Assembly: GCA_003008705.1 (NCBI GenBank)
Contig: PDUO01000055.1
Span: forward strand, 252,428-316,427
Length of the DNA stretch: 64,000 nt
Source: Pezicula radicicola
Lineage: Eukaryota > Ascomycota > Leotiomycetes > Helotiales > Dermateaceae
Reading direction: 5' to 3'
Shown piece by piece: positions 53,512 through 64,000 of the stretch; the first letter of the stretch is position 1; each line of letters starts with the position of its first letter. Both the position numbers and the translations under genes were made by a program. The notes below the pieces were generated by a model. The model ran no database searches and was not told the origin of the DNA. It saw only the letters and a program-made list of their open reading frames with translations.

Positions 53512-55311
53512 TCAAGAGATGTACCTCGCCATTTCCCGATGTTCTGTACAATGATCGTTCTAGTAGAGTTTGCACAACATGGTGAGCACTAATTCAAGTC
53601 GTCCTTATATCTTAGGAATAGTGGTGCTTTGGATGAATTTGATGGTGTTATTGTTATGGTGTAGACTACCCCCACTTTACCGCGAGAGCATATTGGAAGG
53701 AGACGGCATTGGACCTGGATCCAACAAGGTCGCTACTGCTTGATTTGTCATCAATTATCCTTATTGTAGTACAGCCCGAGACAAGTAGACCATCGGCACC
53801 GGAGCGTTAGGCCCATGGGAGCAAGTGAAAATGATACAACATTCTTTAGTCTGTACAACAACCAAAAACAAGATTAAGAATTTATATTCCTTTTCCCCTG
53901 AAGTTTGTCTTGTTCAATCAATGCTGTACCAAACGTCATGTTTTATCGACCAAGAATTAAAGACGCCAAACAGATCTGGCTAAAGACTTCGACAACATTG
54001 TCAACCCTGGTACATTTGTGATTTTTGGGAAGATTTTCTACCTCGATCATTTACTTCGATGTAAAAGCAATGCCAGTACGTAGGATAGCAACTTAGGTGA
54101 ATAGCGTTCGAACCACTACACCAACAGCCACACTCTCTCCTCCACTTCTGATCTTTCGTCTTTTGCCACCATCCACTTCCAAATTTCCAACTCCGTTTTC
54201 TCTCTCTTTCTCAAATGCCTACCTCGAGTCCCGCTGAATTCCGCACCTTCACCGGCTTCAATGATGGGGACTTCAATGCCGTGCGACAGGCCTGCAATAA
54301 TTCCTTAACGAACCATCGCCACCACCAAAAGGGTTCCTTGGCCACATACTCACCCCTCGACTCTCCATTGAATCCCTTCTCGCCTTATCAAATGCTTCTG
54401 CTGCCAACATCCCTAAAACTTCCTTCTAAACAACCAGCCCTAGAATCAAGAGAAAAAAAAACTACTCCCACAAGATAGCCAGGTTTCTTAGCAGCAAGCT
54501 AAACTAAAGAGAGAATTCAATGAGACCTGGGAGCTTGAACGAATCAAAAGGTTGTTTAGGAAACGATAAGAATAGGGAGACTTTTTGGACGATAGTGTGG
54601 TATTACTTGGCCGAAACTAGTTAGAAAGCTGAAGCTGACACATCTTTGTTTCTCATAGCTTCCAAGTTCGTCCGGAAAAAAAAAGCTATTCGAGGGGATT
54701 TAGAGTTTCTGTAATAAATATTTTATGATTACAAAGAAGGACTGAAATAATGACTAGATTTAATTAATACCACTAGTTGTAATAAGATAAGATGCTGCAT
54801 CCGTTTGTACAGTGCTCCTGCATGCGGGCCTCCTGTCAAGTTCCCGCCCAAGCCCCATGTCACCAATTCCTCCACAATTCCTCTCGTGGGTGTCTTCCAT
54901 CCCAGTTCATTCTTCGCGCGCAGAGGCAGAGTAGCTAACCAGGAAATTTCGCGTTAGGTTCCTGGATATACTACCTTATTTGTATACAATTAGATGTAAT
55001 AGAAATCTTATAACCTAGTAAGTAAAGAGTAGGAGAAACAAACCAGCTAGTTCGCCTTAAGTAGCTTCTAATACCAATTAACTACAGCTTGGAATTTTAT
55101 GTAGGATAAAATAGGGTAAAAAGTCTCACGTTATGCTTTCAGTACATTTCGTTTGTTCAACCTTACGGTTAGGTGCTTGAAGATTAAAGGTATAAAATGT
55201 ATGCTTTTTCGCTTATTTTACCGCCTAATTGACAGGAACAGAAAGTGGTTCGAAGAGTCCGTTGCGCCTATCTTTCTTGAGTGATTTGTTATCAGCAATA
55301 TCTTTCCATTT
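53512..55311. other. gene-poor; one weak small frame
   Basis: The 87-codon frame at 54214-54478 (+) starts at an ATG (MPTSSPAEFRTFTGFNDGDF) after a pyrimidine-rich leader. It could be a real small protein or first exon, but it ends in a low-complexity Lys/Thr tail and I rate it at about 0.25. A tRNA-like A-box word on the minus strand near 54090-54130 has no matching second half. The remainder is AT-rich with nothing supported. Confidence 0.4.
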
Positions 55312-55512
55312 TCAGCAAAAGCGGTAGGATCTTCGTAACCGTGGACGAGAATAGTATGTAAAGGGATGAGTTCTGTAGTTCGTCCTCTCGGGATCGCCCT
55401 CGGTCAGATGCCGTTCGTCTCCAGGACTTGCACCCGCACATCCCGAGACAAAAGCAAGGACAGAAATTGCGAAACCGGTAAGCAAACGAACTCCCGCCTT
55501 TAAACTCGCCAT
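55312..55512 (-). CDS. candidate small secreted protein
   Basis: A 66-codon ATG frame with a classic signal peptide: basic start MASLKAGVR, hydrophobic core LLTGFAISVLAFVSG, then small residues CAGAS as a likely cleavage region. The predicted mature part is about 40 residues, polar and Arg/Tyr-rich, with a final Cys. No family is recognised. Short secreted proteins are common effector candidates in fungi, but size and a signal peptide alone do not prove it. An intron extending the C-terminus cannot be excluded. It is divergent from the chromodomain gene at 55636. Confidence 0.4.
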   Translation of the reverse strand: MASLKAGVRLLTGFAISVLAFVSGCAGASPGDERHLTEGDPERTNYRTHPFTYYSRPRLRRSYRFC

Positions 55513-55635
55513 GAGTCCACACTACAAGATATCAAGCAACCACCTTCCACCATCACTTTCTTTATCTTGTCCCGCAGTCCAGTGTACAACTCTGTGGTTG
55601 ACCGATTTGCATTTATTCATTTTGTAAAGCAGTCC

Positions 55636-56306
55636 ATGGCTTCGGACATAAACATGGAAGACATTGATGCACCTCATCTTAATCCCGCCTCGATACCGAA
55701 CGGTGAGACCAGGAAAATGATCTCCTTTGCCCTACCACTGCGGCTAGCTCAACCGGACCACCCGATGCACGGCTACAATACAGACGTTGCGGCTACTAAG
55801 CAGCTTGAAATTGAGCATGACAACAAGCACACTATTGCTATGGATGTCGATGAAAAGGATTCTCCGAATACTAAGGACGCCGACGATGACGATTGCGACC
55901 ATTCTGTCGTGGACCTCAGCTCAGATGATTCAATTAATGGGGTCAGTGTCCATGATGAGACTGAAGACGATGATGATATGGATATTTTTGAGCAAGAGTA
56001 TGTCGTTGAACGAATCCTAGACCACCAAAGAAACGGCGTAAGTACCTCCCCCCCATTGTTTATTTCATTTGAGCAACCACTTACTAGCTGGGTCCTTTGC
56101 ATAGCGAGGCCGCAGATTTCTTATCAAATGGGAGGGATATGATGACCCTGCTGATTTCACATGGGAGCTTGAGGGAAGTCTTCGGTGAGTTTCCCGAGTT
56201 CAATAATGTCAACGAGCTTGTGCTTATATGTGGGAACAATAGAAACACGGGTGGTGAATTGGTATGGGACATGCTGGATATCTATATTACAGAGCATGGA
56301 ATTTAA
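55636..56306 (+). CDS. small chromodomain protein with acidic N-terminus
   Basis: Exons are 55636-56037, 56105-56184 and 56243-56306. Both introns have good sites (GTAAGT...TAG and GTGAGT...AATAG) and phases agree; the product is 181 residues. The start MASDINMEDIDAPH is the in-frame Met after a closed upstream region. Residues about 70-120 are strongly Asp/Glu-rich. The chromodomain follows: EQEYVVERILDHQRNGRGRR, FLIKWEGYDDPADFTWELEG and SLRNTGGELVWDMLD. The aromatic cage positions (Tyr of EYVVE, Trp of KWEGY and the acidic WELE region) are present, so methyl-lysine binding is plausible. HP1-like proteins add a chromo-shadow domain; none is seen here. Confidence 0.8.
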
Positions 56307-57729
56307 GGGGGTTCTCTTTTTTGCATGATAACATGTACTTTTCAAATTTATCAATTCAATTCTCAATTTGTCACCATAAAAATTGAAGCCTGGGCCCCGT
56401 TTCAACCCGGACGTAAAATATGTTTTGTTGGTTCTTCACCTTGCCTGTGTTCTATTAATGCAGATTAAATTTAGCTAGGTAATGCAAGTTCTTGCTTGAG
56501 GTTATCACAAATATAATAGACTTTAACAATCGTCACTAAATCGTTCGGAATTCTGCAGTGGCCGGGAGTAATAGCATTGGAGAGGGCGGTTTAGCCAATA
56601 AGTAAGAGGGTTGCTACGTTATTGGACCTCCTTAATCAAGATACCAATTAAAGTAGAGGGAATAAAATTTGTCAGATCGAGGGCCTATTACTTGTCTTGA
56701 GTAAGACCGTAAAGACGGAAGATTATCTACAAAAGACTTGCGGTTGTAATGAATTTAGCACCCACAGTGACAAGCGTGGACGTATTTTTATATTTCTCTG
56801 GTTTTTTCTTTTTTTTCTGTGTCAATAAGTAGCTTGGACAAGATACTCAACGATGCCGCTTAATAGGACGATATTCGGATAATTTGTCTTTCATGTTTTT
56901 AATTGTTTCCTCTACGAGTTGTTGAAGTGGGTTTTATTCTCAATTAGCACCCCTGAAGCTTCGTACAATATCTAAGAATACTAATCTCCAATTTTTGAAC
57001 TTTTTCTTTTGTTGAGCCAGGGTCTCACCAACTGTCAAACCAAATCCCCTATCATCAATATGTATTAGATACAATATTCTATACCCCTTATATTTGTTTT
57101 AGCAAGCAGACCAAAAACAAGGAAGTCATGTTCAGCTACATTGTGTATCACTTGATTGCTATCAACTAAGATGCTAACTAGTGACACCGTATCCGCAAAC
57201 TTATCGAGGCCTTTAAGGGTTCTGTGCCTGTCAGTCTAAAATGGTATGCTGGGGTAATATTAGCCTTGTATTGATTTATCGTAGAAACTTGAAATAATAA
57301 CATCTAACCTTCTGGCAGGCAATGAAAAAGCCTCGGGAATTTTTTGATTTCTTTCTTTTTTTCTTTTTTTTTGTATTAGGCATCCTTCGTGCTGGATATG
57401 GTTGCTTGAGATGTCACCGCGCAAAATATATTTATCCTAGGCTTATATATTAAAGGAGAGGCACCCAGAATGGGCCCAAATCCATATAAAATGAGGCATT
57501 TAAGGTGCCATTTCATTAACGTAAAAATGGTGCCATACTGGGCCAGAATGGTCGGAATTAATCTGCGATTTCGGAGAGATCGGCGGGCGCCAGGGCCACC
57601 AAAAATGAAGATATACTAGAAACACGTGATTACAGGCCGACAACACCTCATGAAGAACAGTTTTGTTCATCTCTACCAAGTGGCACTTCCAACATCTCAA
57701 CACTTGAATACATAAGGCAAACCGGTATC
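56307..57729. other. AT-rich intergenic, no gene seen
   Basis: It contains two T/C-rich runs (about 56800-56820 and 57350-57372) and no supported frame. The minus-strand frames at 57500-57924 are shadows of the hydrolase gene or lack signature. Confidence 0.4.
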
Positions 57730-58992
57730 ATGGACTTCTCGCACTATGGTGAAGCTGCGGAGGAATGGACATCTTACGTATCCGCACATCCAATAATAGT
57801 CCAGGCCTGGACCAAACCGGATCAATCCCTTGCCGAGATGTATGCCAGTGGCACCACCATAAGAGCAGCACAGGATAATGAGAAATTGAAAGCGTCTGGT
57901 CTCGAGGGGAAATTCACTACCCAAGACTACAAGGTAGCGACCCGCGATGGCTCATCTATCCCATTGAGACTCTACGCTCCAAACGGCGCGCCTCCGTAGG
58001 TCGACATGCCAGATGAAAATTCCCTAATTAGGGTTGATTCATGAGTTTTGAGTTACATTTTTAAGTGGAAAAGTAGAAGGTTCTAGAGAAATTTACTCTA
58101 GGAACAGTTCGACATCCTCTAAAGACAATCTCCTACGCATGTTTCAACTCCAGAAACATCTAGAATAGGTAATACTAACTTTGTGATGTCGCAGTTCGGA
58201 AGGACGTCCTATCTACGTATACTTCCACGGCGGTGGCTTCCTCCACGGATCTGTCGACACTGAAGGCATGGTTTGCGCCTCTATCGCAACAAGGCTCGAC
58301 ATGATGGTGGTACACCCTTGCCCCCGCCATGTCCACGAGGCCAAGCATCCGACCCAGCATCATGATGCCCGGGACGCAATCGACTGGATTCTCAACCACG
58401 CGGGTGCCCTCGGTGACGATCTCGGTAATCTGGTCGTCGGTGGCATCTCATCTGGGGCTAACCTGGCTGCCTCTGTGATACAGCAGTTCTTCGCACCGGG
58501 CAAAGGCAGCGGGGCTGTCCGACTCAAGGGCCAGATCCTCGTGGTCCCATGGCTAGTCCAGCCCGATGTGTTCCCCTACCATTTGTTAGCTGATGCGAAG
58601 AAGACTTCGCCTGTCCAGTGCTCGGACGCCCTTGGCCTTCCGACCGCGAGGCTCAAATAGCTCTCGGGCCTTCTAGAAGCAGAGGATATCGGTGATCCCC
58701 TGCTCAACCCACGCTTGGCCGATGATAAGGTGTTACGCAGTTTGCCCAAGACGGCCATCATCGTAGCAGGCGGAGATCCGCTGCGAGATGAAGGTCTTCT
58801 CTACGCTATCAGATTGAAACAGGTCGGGTGCGTATGGTATTTGCGTATTTTAGAGCTCGTGGGATAGTACTGGCGGCAAATAGGGTCCCGACCAAAGTAC
58901 ATGTTTTCACTGGAATGCCCATAGACTCAAGATTACTTTTTTCTTTCGCTGGTTCCGTTTTAGTCTCTAAATGTGAGCAGCTGCTGTTTTAG
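57730..58992 (+). pseudogene. alpha/beta hydrolase (abhydrolase_3) pseudogene with premature stop
   Basis: Segments are 57730-57995, 58195 to about 58826, and about 58886-58992, with introns of 199 bp and about 60 bp. The product has IYVYFHGGGFLHGSVDTEG (HGGG oxyanion motif), GISSGANLAASVIQQF (GxSxG nucleophile elbow), and AIIVAGGDPLRDEGLLYAIR (Asp region), as in HSL-type lipases/esterases. A TAG at 58658-58660 interrupts the frame where a Gln (CAG) fits, and the similarity resumes at once in the same frame (LSGLLEAEDIGDPLLNPRL). The final segment reads TKVHVFTGMP but the catalytic His motif (PHGF-type) is not in frame. Function is therefore lost unless the stop is a sequence error. Confidence 0.75.
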
Positions 58993-61687
58993 CTTGAGTT
59001 GAGGGTGAGTACACCTGAGCAGAGCCTGAGCATTCCTGAGTACGCCTTGAGTCAGTCTGCGGGTCCCATTTTGGCTCCCTCTGTTCACCGGCTATAGTTT
59101 CCTAGCCGAGGGGGGGCGTTCTGCCCCCTTGCAAGGGCGATGCAGAAGTTTGAGAAGCGCCTGAAACCCTTCTTCGTCTCGACGATAAGGATGGTAAGAA
59201 ACCTGTACTAAAGTGTCATTGACTGGCTTTGATTTAAGTCGCTGGCATTCGATATATTTGATAGCCGACTATGTGGAAGGGCGGAGATAAGTAAAGTAAG
59301 TTGGTCAAGGACGTTGTAGATTGATTTGATTTTTTCCTATAGGAGTAATTGATTCAGATATAGCGTACGTTTATAGCGCGGTTGGCAAACGCCTTCTAAA
59401 GGTAAGGACGTGGCAAGCGTGCAAATTACAGCTGGCTATACTGGAATTAGATATAACGGAATATTGGTTATTCCGGCCGACTCTAGTTAGGTACGCTGTC
59501 TTTTTTATAAGGAATATTAGAATACTAGCTTTTTCGAATTCCGATAACTTTCCTGATTTTTTTTGGTATACTCCGACCTGATATATGAGAGGTAAAAAAT
59601 GACCATATAAATCTATATAAGGGCCTCGGTTATGTTTTAGCCCCTTAATTTTAAGGCTTTAAAGGCTTTGAATGCCTTGTCACCCTTAATTATTAGGCCG
59701 AAATATGACTAAGCACACTGCCTATCGGAAACCCTGTACTGGTCGTCCGATACAATCGCTTCTGAAACTGGCTTCCTCTTCGTGCGCAGCTGCTGGAATT
59801 TTTACCTCGCTCTCGACTAGGGTCCTTAACTAGAGGTAACTAAATATAGTTAAGCGTATAATGTTCCTTAAACTTTGCCCTTGCTATTACTAAGTGCCTA
59901 TTTATAAGCTTCAAATGCCTTATACAGAGTTAGCCGCATTTGCGAGTATAGTACAACTACAGCTAACTTTGTAAGATAACTATTAAGATAACTATCAAGA
60001 TCTCGATCAAGTCATAGATAAGTTGTTTATTAAACTTAAGTATCCCGTAGATATTCCTTAGTGTTCTAAGCAATTATTATAGCTGATGTATACTATAGCC
60101 TTTGTGCGAGATACATCAGCCTCATTAATAGACTGCGAACTGCCAACCTTCAAAGAACTATCTGCGCACAACACCCAAGGAACAACTACACTTAATCAGA
60201 TCATTCTCCTCAAAGAATCCATCTCTGCTAAGCTGACCTTAAGTGCTGCGATTTAGACGCGGTCAAAAGCTCCAAATTCTACAATCCTCTATCCACCTCG
60301 AAATACCCCCTAAACGCCTAACGCGAAATGAATATACAGCCGGATAGATTTATACACTACTAATAGAGCTAGCCGTAGCAGCGGATATGTCAGACGAGGA
60401 GTATTAAGATCTACTATAAGACTTAATAGACACTAATTTATACTCTTTTAGTTATATTAGAGAAAATAATATAGTCGTTGTATATTTGCCTGCTAGACAA
60501 CTAGGGATTAGTTCTACTATAGTAGTCGCAAGTTAAATAAAGTTAAGATTCTCTTTTATTTAATTTAGTTTAATAGTAAGGATTAATAATAGCGTTCTAA
60601 GTATAAAAGTAGATATATAACTTAGTAATATTATAATTAACTAACTATTTACCTAATATAAAGAAGTAGTTTAATATAACTTTAGAAAGACTAAACTAGT
60701 GGAGAGCTGAGCGCTACCGAGACGCCATGCCACTATAGTAAGTGGTCCAAAAGTCTAAGTGTGTAACATCTTGGCGCTTAGCATATGAACGGGCGATCTA
60801 CGTTAAACCACTCCGTATACGCAGCATGAAGATAAGTCGCCACATTCAGCCTCTGCAACCTCGCAATCGCATACGCGATACCTTTAAAAAGATTATAGCC
60901 ATGGACTTTAGAGTGCTGCAGTTCATGAGAGAATGTGCACTACCTTGTCTCGGCCTAGGCGGGAGGCGCCATTGTCTGCAACCGGGACAAATAGTTAACG
61001 CCGCATCGTTCGATCCGCAAAATTCATAGTCTTAAATTACAGTTTTAGGGCGACTAGTCAGGTCAAAGTGGTAACGAGATAAATATGAGGATTCTCGCCC
61101 CATAGTCCACAATCCTAATCTGTCGCAGTTCGAACGGTTGAGACAACGTACAGTAGCGTTTGCCATCAAATTGTACAGGAATATATGCTGCTTGTAGTAT
61201 ATTTCGACTCTTTGTACCCCCGTCTATTCCAAGAAATCAAAATAAAATGCCTGCTATAATATCGTCTAGACGACTAGGATACATAACGCCTTTATTCTCT
61301 CCTATACTCTAACTTGATCCACTTCCGATTGATGTGACGCTTAGTTGAGTAACGCTTAAAGTCTTATCAGTGATCGCACTATCATTAAGTGTGATGATTA
61401 GCATTAAGAATTGATTAAGGGCGCTGATAGGTTCTTGCCGGTGGACCTATAGCTCATCTAAGAATAAGGCCGGGCGAACCTAACCGAACAGAACCTGTTT
61501 GCGGAATTTCTCACATTCTCTCTTAATAAGTTAATATCCGAGACGTTTCGGGACGGTACTATCCCGAAACGTGTCTAGTTAATATCGCCGTATTCGACAG
61601 TGTCAAAAACCGTTCCGCATAGACACCAGGACACTACAAACCAAATATATAAATTAAATCGAGACTCCTCGTGTTCAGGCCCTTTAT
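58993..61687. other. long gene-free stretch, AT-rich in part
   Basis: No open frame with coding signature; the frame at 60742-61029 overlaps decayed repeat-like sequence. AT-rich blocks (about 59930-60100 and 60380-60700) with many TA dinucleotides suggest RIP-altered repeats. A perfect palindrome near the right end is listed separately. Confidence 0.45.
61543..61572. repeat. 11 bp perfect inverted repeat with 8 bp loop
   Basis: ACGTTTCGGGA, then eight bases, then TCCCGAAACGT, about 115 bp upstream of the second PTH11-like start. It could be a regulator-binding palindrome or a remnant of a transposon terminus. Confidence 0.6.
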
Positions 61688-62960
61688 ATGTTCGATAATA
61701 TAGGAAAATTATCTTTGTCTATCGAATTGGAAACTAATAAGACGCACGAAATGAATATCCCTTTGCACACTAGAGGTGATCCCTCCGAGTCTAAAGGTGG
61801 AGAAATTCTAGGGGTTACCACATCATTCGCACTCTTAGCTACTCTAATTGTGGTCCTCAGAGTCTACACGAGGGTTAGGATCGTGCGCGCCACAGGCCCT
61901 GATGACTGGATTATTTTGGCTTCTTTGGTGAGTCTTTATAGACCTAGGTCGTCTGTAACTCTAAGGCTCTAGTGGCTAAATAGAAGCAATAGGCAATGGC
62001 AATCGCTATGACAATTTGTATATGGCAAGGTAATACACTAATTTTATCCTTCTATTGCTTGAAGTTCTTAATATTTAAATAGAAGTTCATTATGGGCTGG
62101 GAAGGCATATACAAACCTTATTACCTAGTGAAGTTACGCCAAACCTTATGGTATTCCCTACTTCTAGATCTAGAGAGATTGTAGGCGCATTGGCTAATTG
62201 CATTATATCGCAGTGGGCTTGGATTAGTATACATACTTATGCAGCGAGCCTTGCCCTTACGAAGATCTCAATTCTTATAAGCTACTTACGATTCTTTAAA
62301 GAACAGAAAAAAACTCTGTTAGCTTCTAAGATAACATTAGTCTTAGTCTGTGTATATTGACTTTATGGCTTCCTTTATCAGATTTTCCTTTGCGACCCTG
62401 TCGCATATTTTTGGGACAAGTCTTTACAAGGCTACTGCCAGGATAATGGGCCACTCTGGTTTAGTTACGCAGCATTTAATATGGCCTCAGATTTGATAAT
62501 CCTTATTATCCCGATGCCAGCCTTATCCTCACTCCACATCGCTCGAAAGTTGAAATTCTGGCTGGTTTCTGTATTTGCCTTAGGTGGATGGTAGGTTTTC
62601 CAAGTTATTTCTGTTAGCTACGTTAATTGGTTCTTTTAGCGTGTTTCTGATCAGCCTTATTCGGATTCCGAACATCAATAACAGTCGACGGACCACTGAC
62701 CCAACTTGTATGTTGAGATATGCTTTTCTGTAAATGGTCTATATTGCCTCGATACATAGTACTAATATCGTTCTTTAGGGGAAAACGCTGGCTCTGCATG
62801 CTGGTCGAGCATTGAGGTTGAAGTGGCCATTATTTGCGCATGTGTACCTCCACTTCGAGCATTCATTGTGCTTTATCGTCCTAAGCTTGTCTCTAACGAG
62901 ATTACGCAAAATTATGTAAATCTGGAGGAAATCTGCCTGCCTACTAGGAAGGAACGATAA
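61688..62960 (+). pseudogene. PTH11-like rhodopsin-domain receptor with one internal TGA
   Basis: Exons are 61688 (or ATG 61751)-61927, 61993-62029, 62083-62150, 62214-62590, 62640-62707 and 62779-62960. All phases fit, giving 323 codons. Family landmarks are GPDDWIILAS, EVHYGLGRHIQTL, AASLALTKISILISYLRFFK, LCDPVAYFWD, YAAFNMASDLIILIIPMPAL, TWENAGSACWSSIEVEVAII and CVPPLRAF. Exons 2 (37 bp) and 5 (68 bp) match in length those of the receptor at 40600-41788, and exon 4 differs by 3 bp. A TGA at 62358-62360 interrupts helix 4 (VLVCVY, stop, LYGFLYQIFLC). A 30 bp intron could remove it but would be unusually short and would shorten the helix. It is most likely a recent pseudogene. Confidence 0.8.
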
Positions 62961-64000
62961 AACAACCTACGCCTCACTTTAAAGATTCTATAGGTTAACT
63001 AGTCCAAAGACAGCGACCTGGGAGTTTAGTGATGGTGGCTCGTCGAAGAAAAAAGCGGTGGATTTATACACGGACTAACTCCACTACTCACTATATAGTA
63101 TATAATTCAGAATTAAATTAATTATAACTAATATTTTATTATTTATCTATCTAAATCTCTATAATCCCTAAGCCTTTGTGTATAGCTATTATATAGTCTC
63201 TAAATTATCTCTTAGTTTATTTCCTTCTTAGAAACCTATATAAATCTTATTAAACTCTCTATCTTTATTTTATAATATTTAGTATAGATTTTCCTTTAAT
63301 TAGATATATAAGTATCTCTAATATAAAGAGATTAAGAGATATACTAGGAAGTATTAAAAGAGGTAAACTATTTATCTTTATTTAATTAATAGTATCTCTA
63401 CTAGTATATACTAAATTAGTATCTTAATAAAGGATTAAGCCTTAAGTCTTAAAGTCTAATAAGAGTTATAAAAGAATATTCTTTATATAAACCTTTATAG
63501 TTATCTTTTTAACTTTATTTTATACCTTATAGATAATAATCTTCTATTAATTTATAATTATATATTTCTAATATATCTTTATTTCTAATAACTCTAGTAT
63601 TTATTAATCTCTTTAAAATTATAGATTAATTCTAATTATTCTAGTCTAGTATAGTATTATTTTTATATTAATAGATTAATACCTTAAATACTTTATTTTA
63701 TATAAATTTAGATCTATTTTAAATACTTCTCTTTTAATATATAAATCTAAACTTTCTTTTATTTAATAAAAATAAATAATAAAGTATTTATTTATAATTT
63801 TTATTATATTCTATACTTTCTCTATATATTATATATTTAAAGTAATTAAGAGTTAATAGTTATAAGTCTAGTTATTACTCTCTTATAATAAATATCTTTA
63901 TTTTCTATTAAAATTAAATAATTTTATATTTATTAATAAGAGTTTTATTTACTACTCTAAGTTATTAATTATTTAAATAATATTTATTACTTTATTCTAT
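62961..64000. other. extremely AT-rich tract, RIP-like
   Basis: From about 63085 to the window end the sequence is almost entirely A and T, with very many TA dinucleotides and no open frames. This is the usual look of a repeat destroyed by RIP in ascomycetes. The original element cannot be recognised by eye. Confidence 0.6.

Noticed and set aside
54085..54130. tRNA-like word on the minus strand (TGGTGTAGTGGTTCGAAC)
   Set aside because: The A-box-like part is present but no matching B box, anticodon arm or acceptor stem could be paired.
56097..56306. 69-codon plus-strand frame reading through from the chromodomain exon
   Set aside because: It is formed by ignoring two introns; the spliced chromodomain frame gives the conserved WELEGSLRNTGGELV order.
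45498..63000. claim of an intact Starship or an intact biosynthetic cluster
   Set aside because: The captain gene is dead, no element ends were found and no backbone synthase exists in the window; only remnants can be supported.
1..64000. CRISPR arrays, bacterial operons, Shine-Dalgarno sites
   Set aside because: The introns and gene families show a eukaryotic fungus; no direct-repeat/spacer pattern was seen.

Overview
The window reads as nuclear DNA of a filamentous ascomycete (Pezizomycotina). Reading frames are broken by many 42-82 bp introns with GTANGT-like donors, CTAAC-like branch points and YAG acceptors. The gene content is typical of such fungi: PTH11-type rhodopsin-domain receptors, a LaeA-like methyltransferase fragment, a fungal-specific transcription factor, DUF6604 and DUF7730 proteins, and a STAND N-terminal domain with ankyrin repeats. 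Several AT-rich tracts and C-to-T type nonsense codons look like repeat-induced point mutation (RIP). The species cannot be read from the sequence. All gene models below were spliced by eye.

Layout. 0-7.7 kb: gene-poor, with a small cysteine protein, a hAT-like non-autonomous element and a truncated LaeA-like methyltransferase. 7.7-17 kb: an Hsp70-like ATPase gene (one apparent frameshift), a divergent coiled-coil gene and a multi-pass membrane protein. 18.5-27.5 kb: two linked paralogs sharing a tryptophan-rich first exon (one with a papain-like C/H/N arrangement), a STAND-N/ankyrin gene and a DUF6604 gene. 28-37 kb: a chromodomain protein, a gene built by tandem exon duplication, and several broken genes. 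40.6-41.8 kb: an intact PTH11-like receptor. 43.5-45.3 kb: a decayed DUF3435 gene (the domain of Starship captain recombinases), split by a 227 bp hAT-type MITE with a perfect 8 bp target duplication. 45.5-63 kb: DUF7730 protein, reductase-domain scrap, MFS transporter divergent from a transcription factor that lacks its zinc cluster, small secreted protein, second chromodomain protein, alpha/beta hydrolase pseudogene, and a second PTH11-like gene with one internal stop. 63-64 kb: very AT-rich, no genes.

The most notable signals are the captain relic with its nested MITE, the paired tryptophan-motif genes beside a STAND-N/ankyrin gene (a possible self/non-self recognition neighbourhood, by inference), and the exon-duplicated gene. 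The transporter, transcription factor, reductase scrap, hydrolase pseudogene and methyltransferase fragment could be remains of specialised-metabolism genes, but no intact backbone synthase is present, so no working cluster is claimed.
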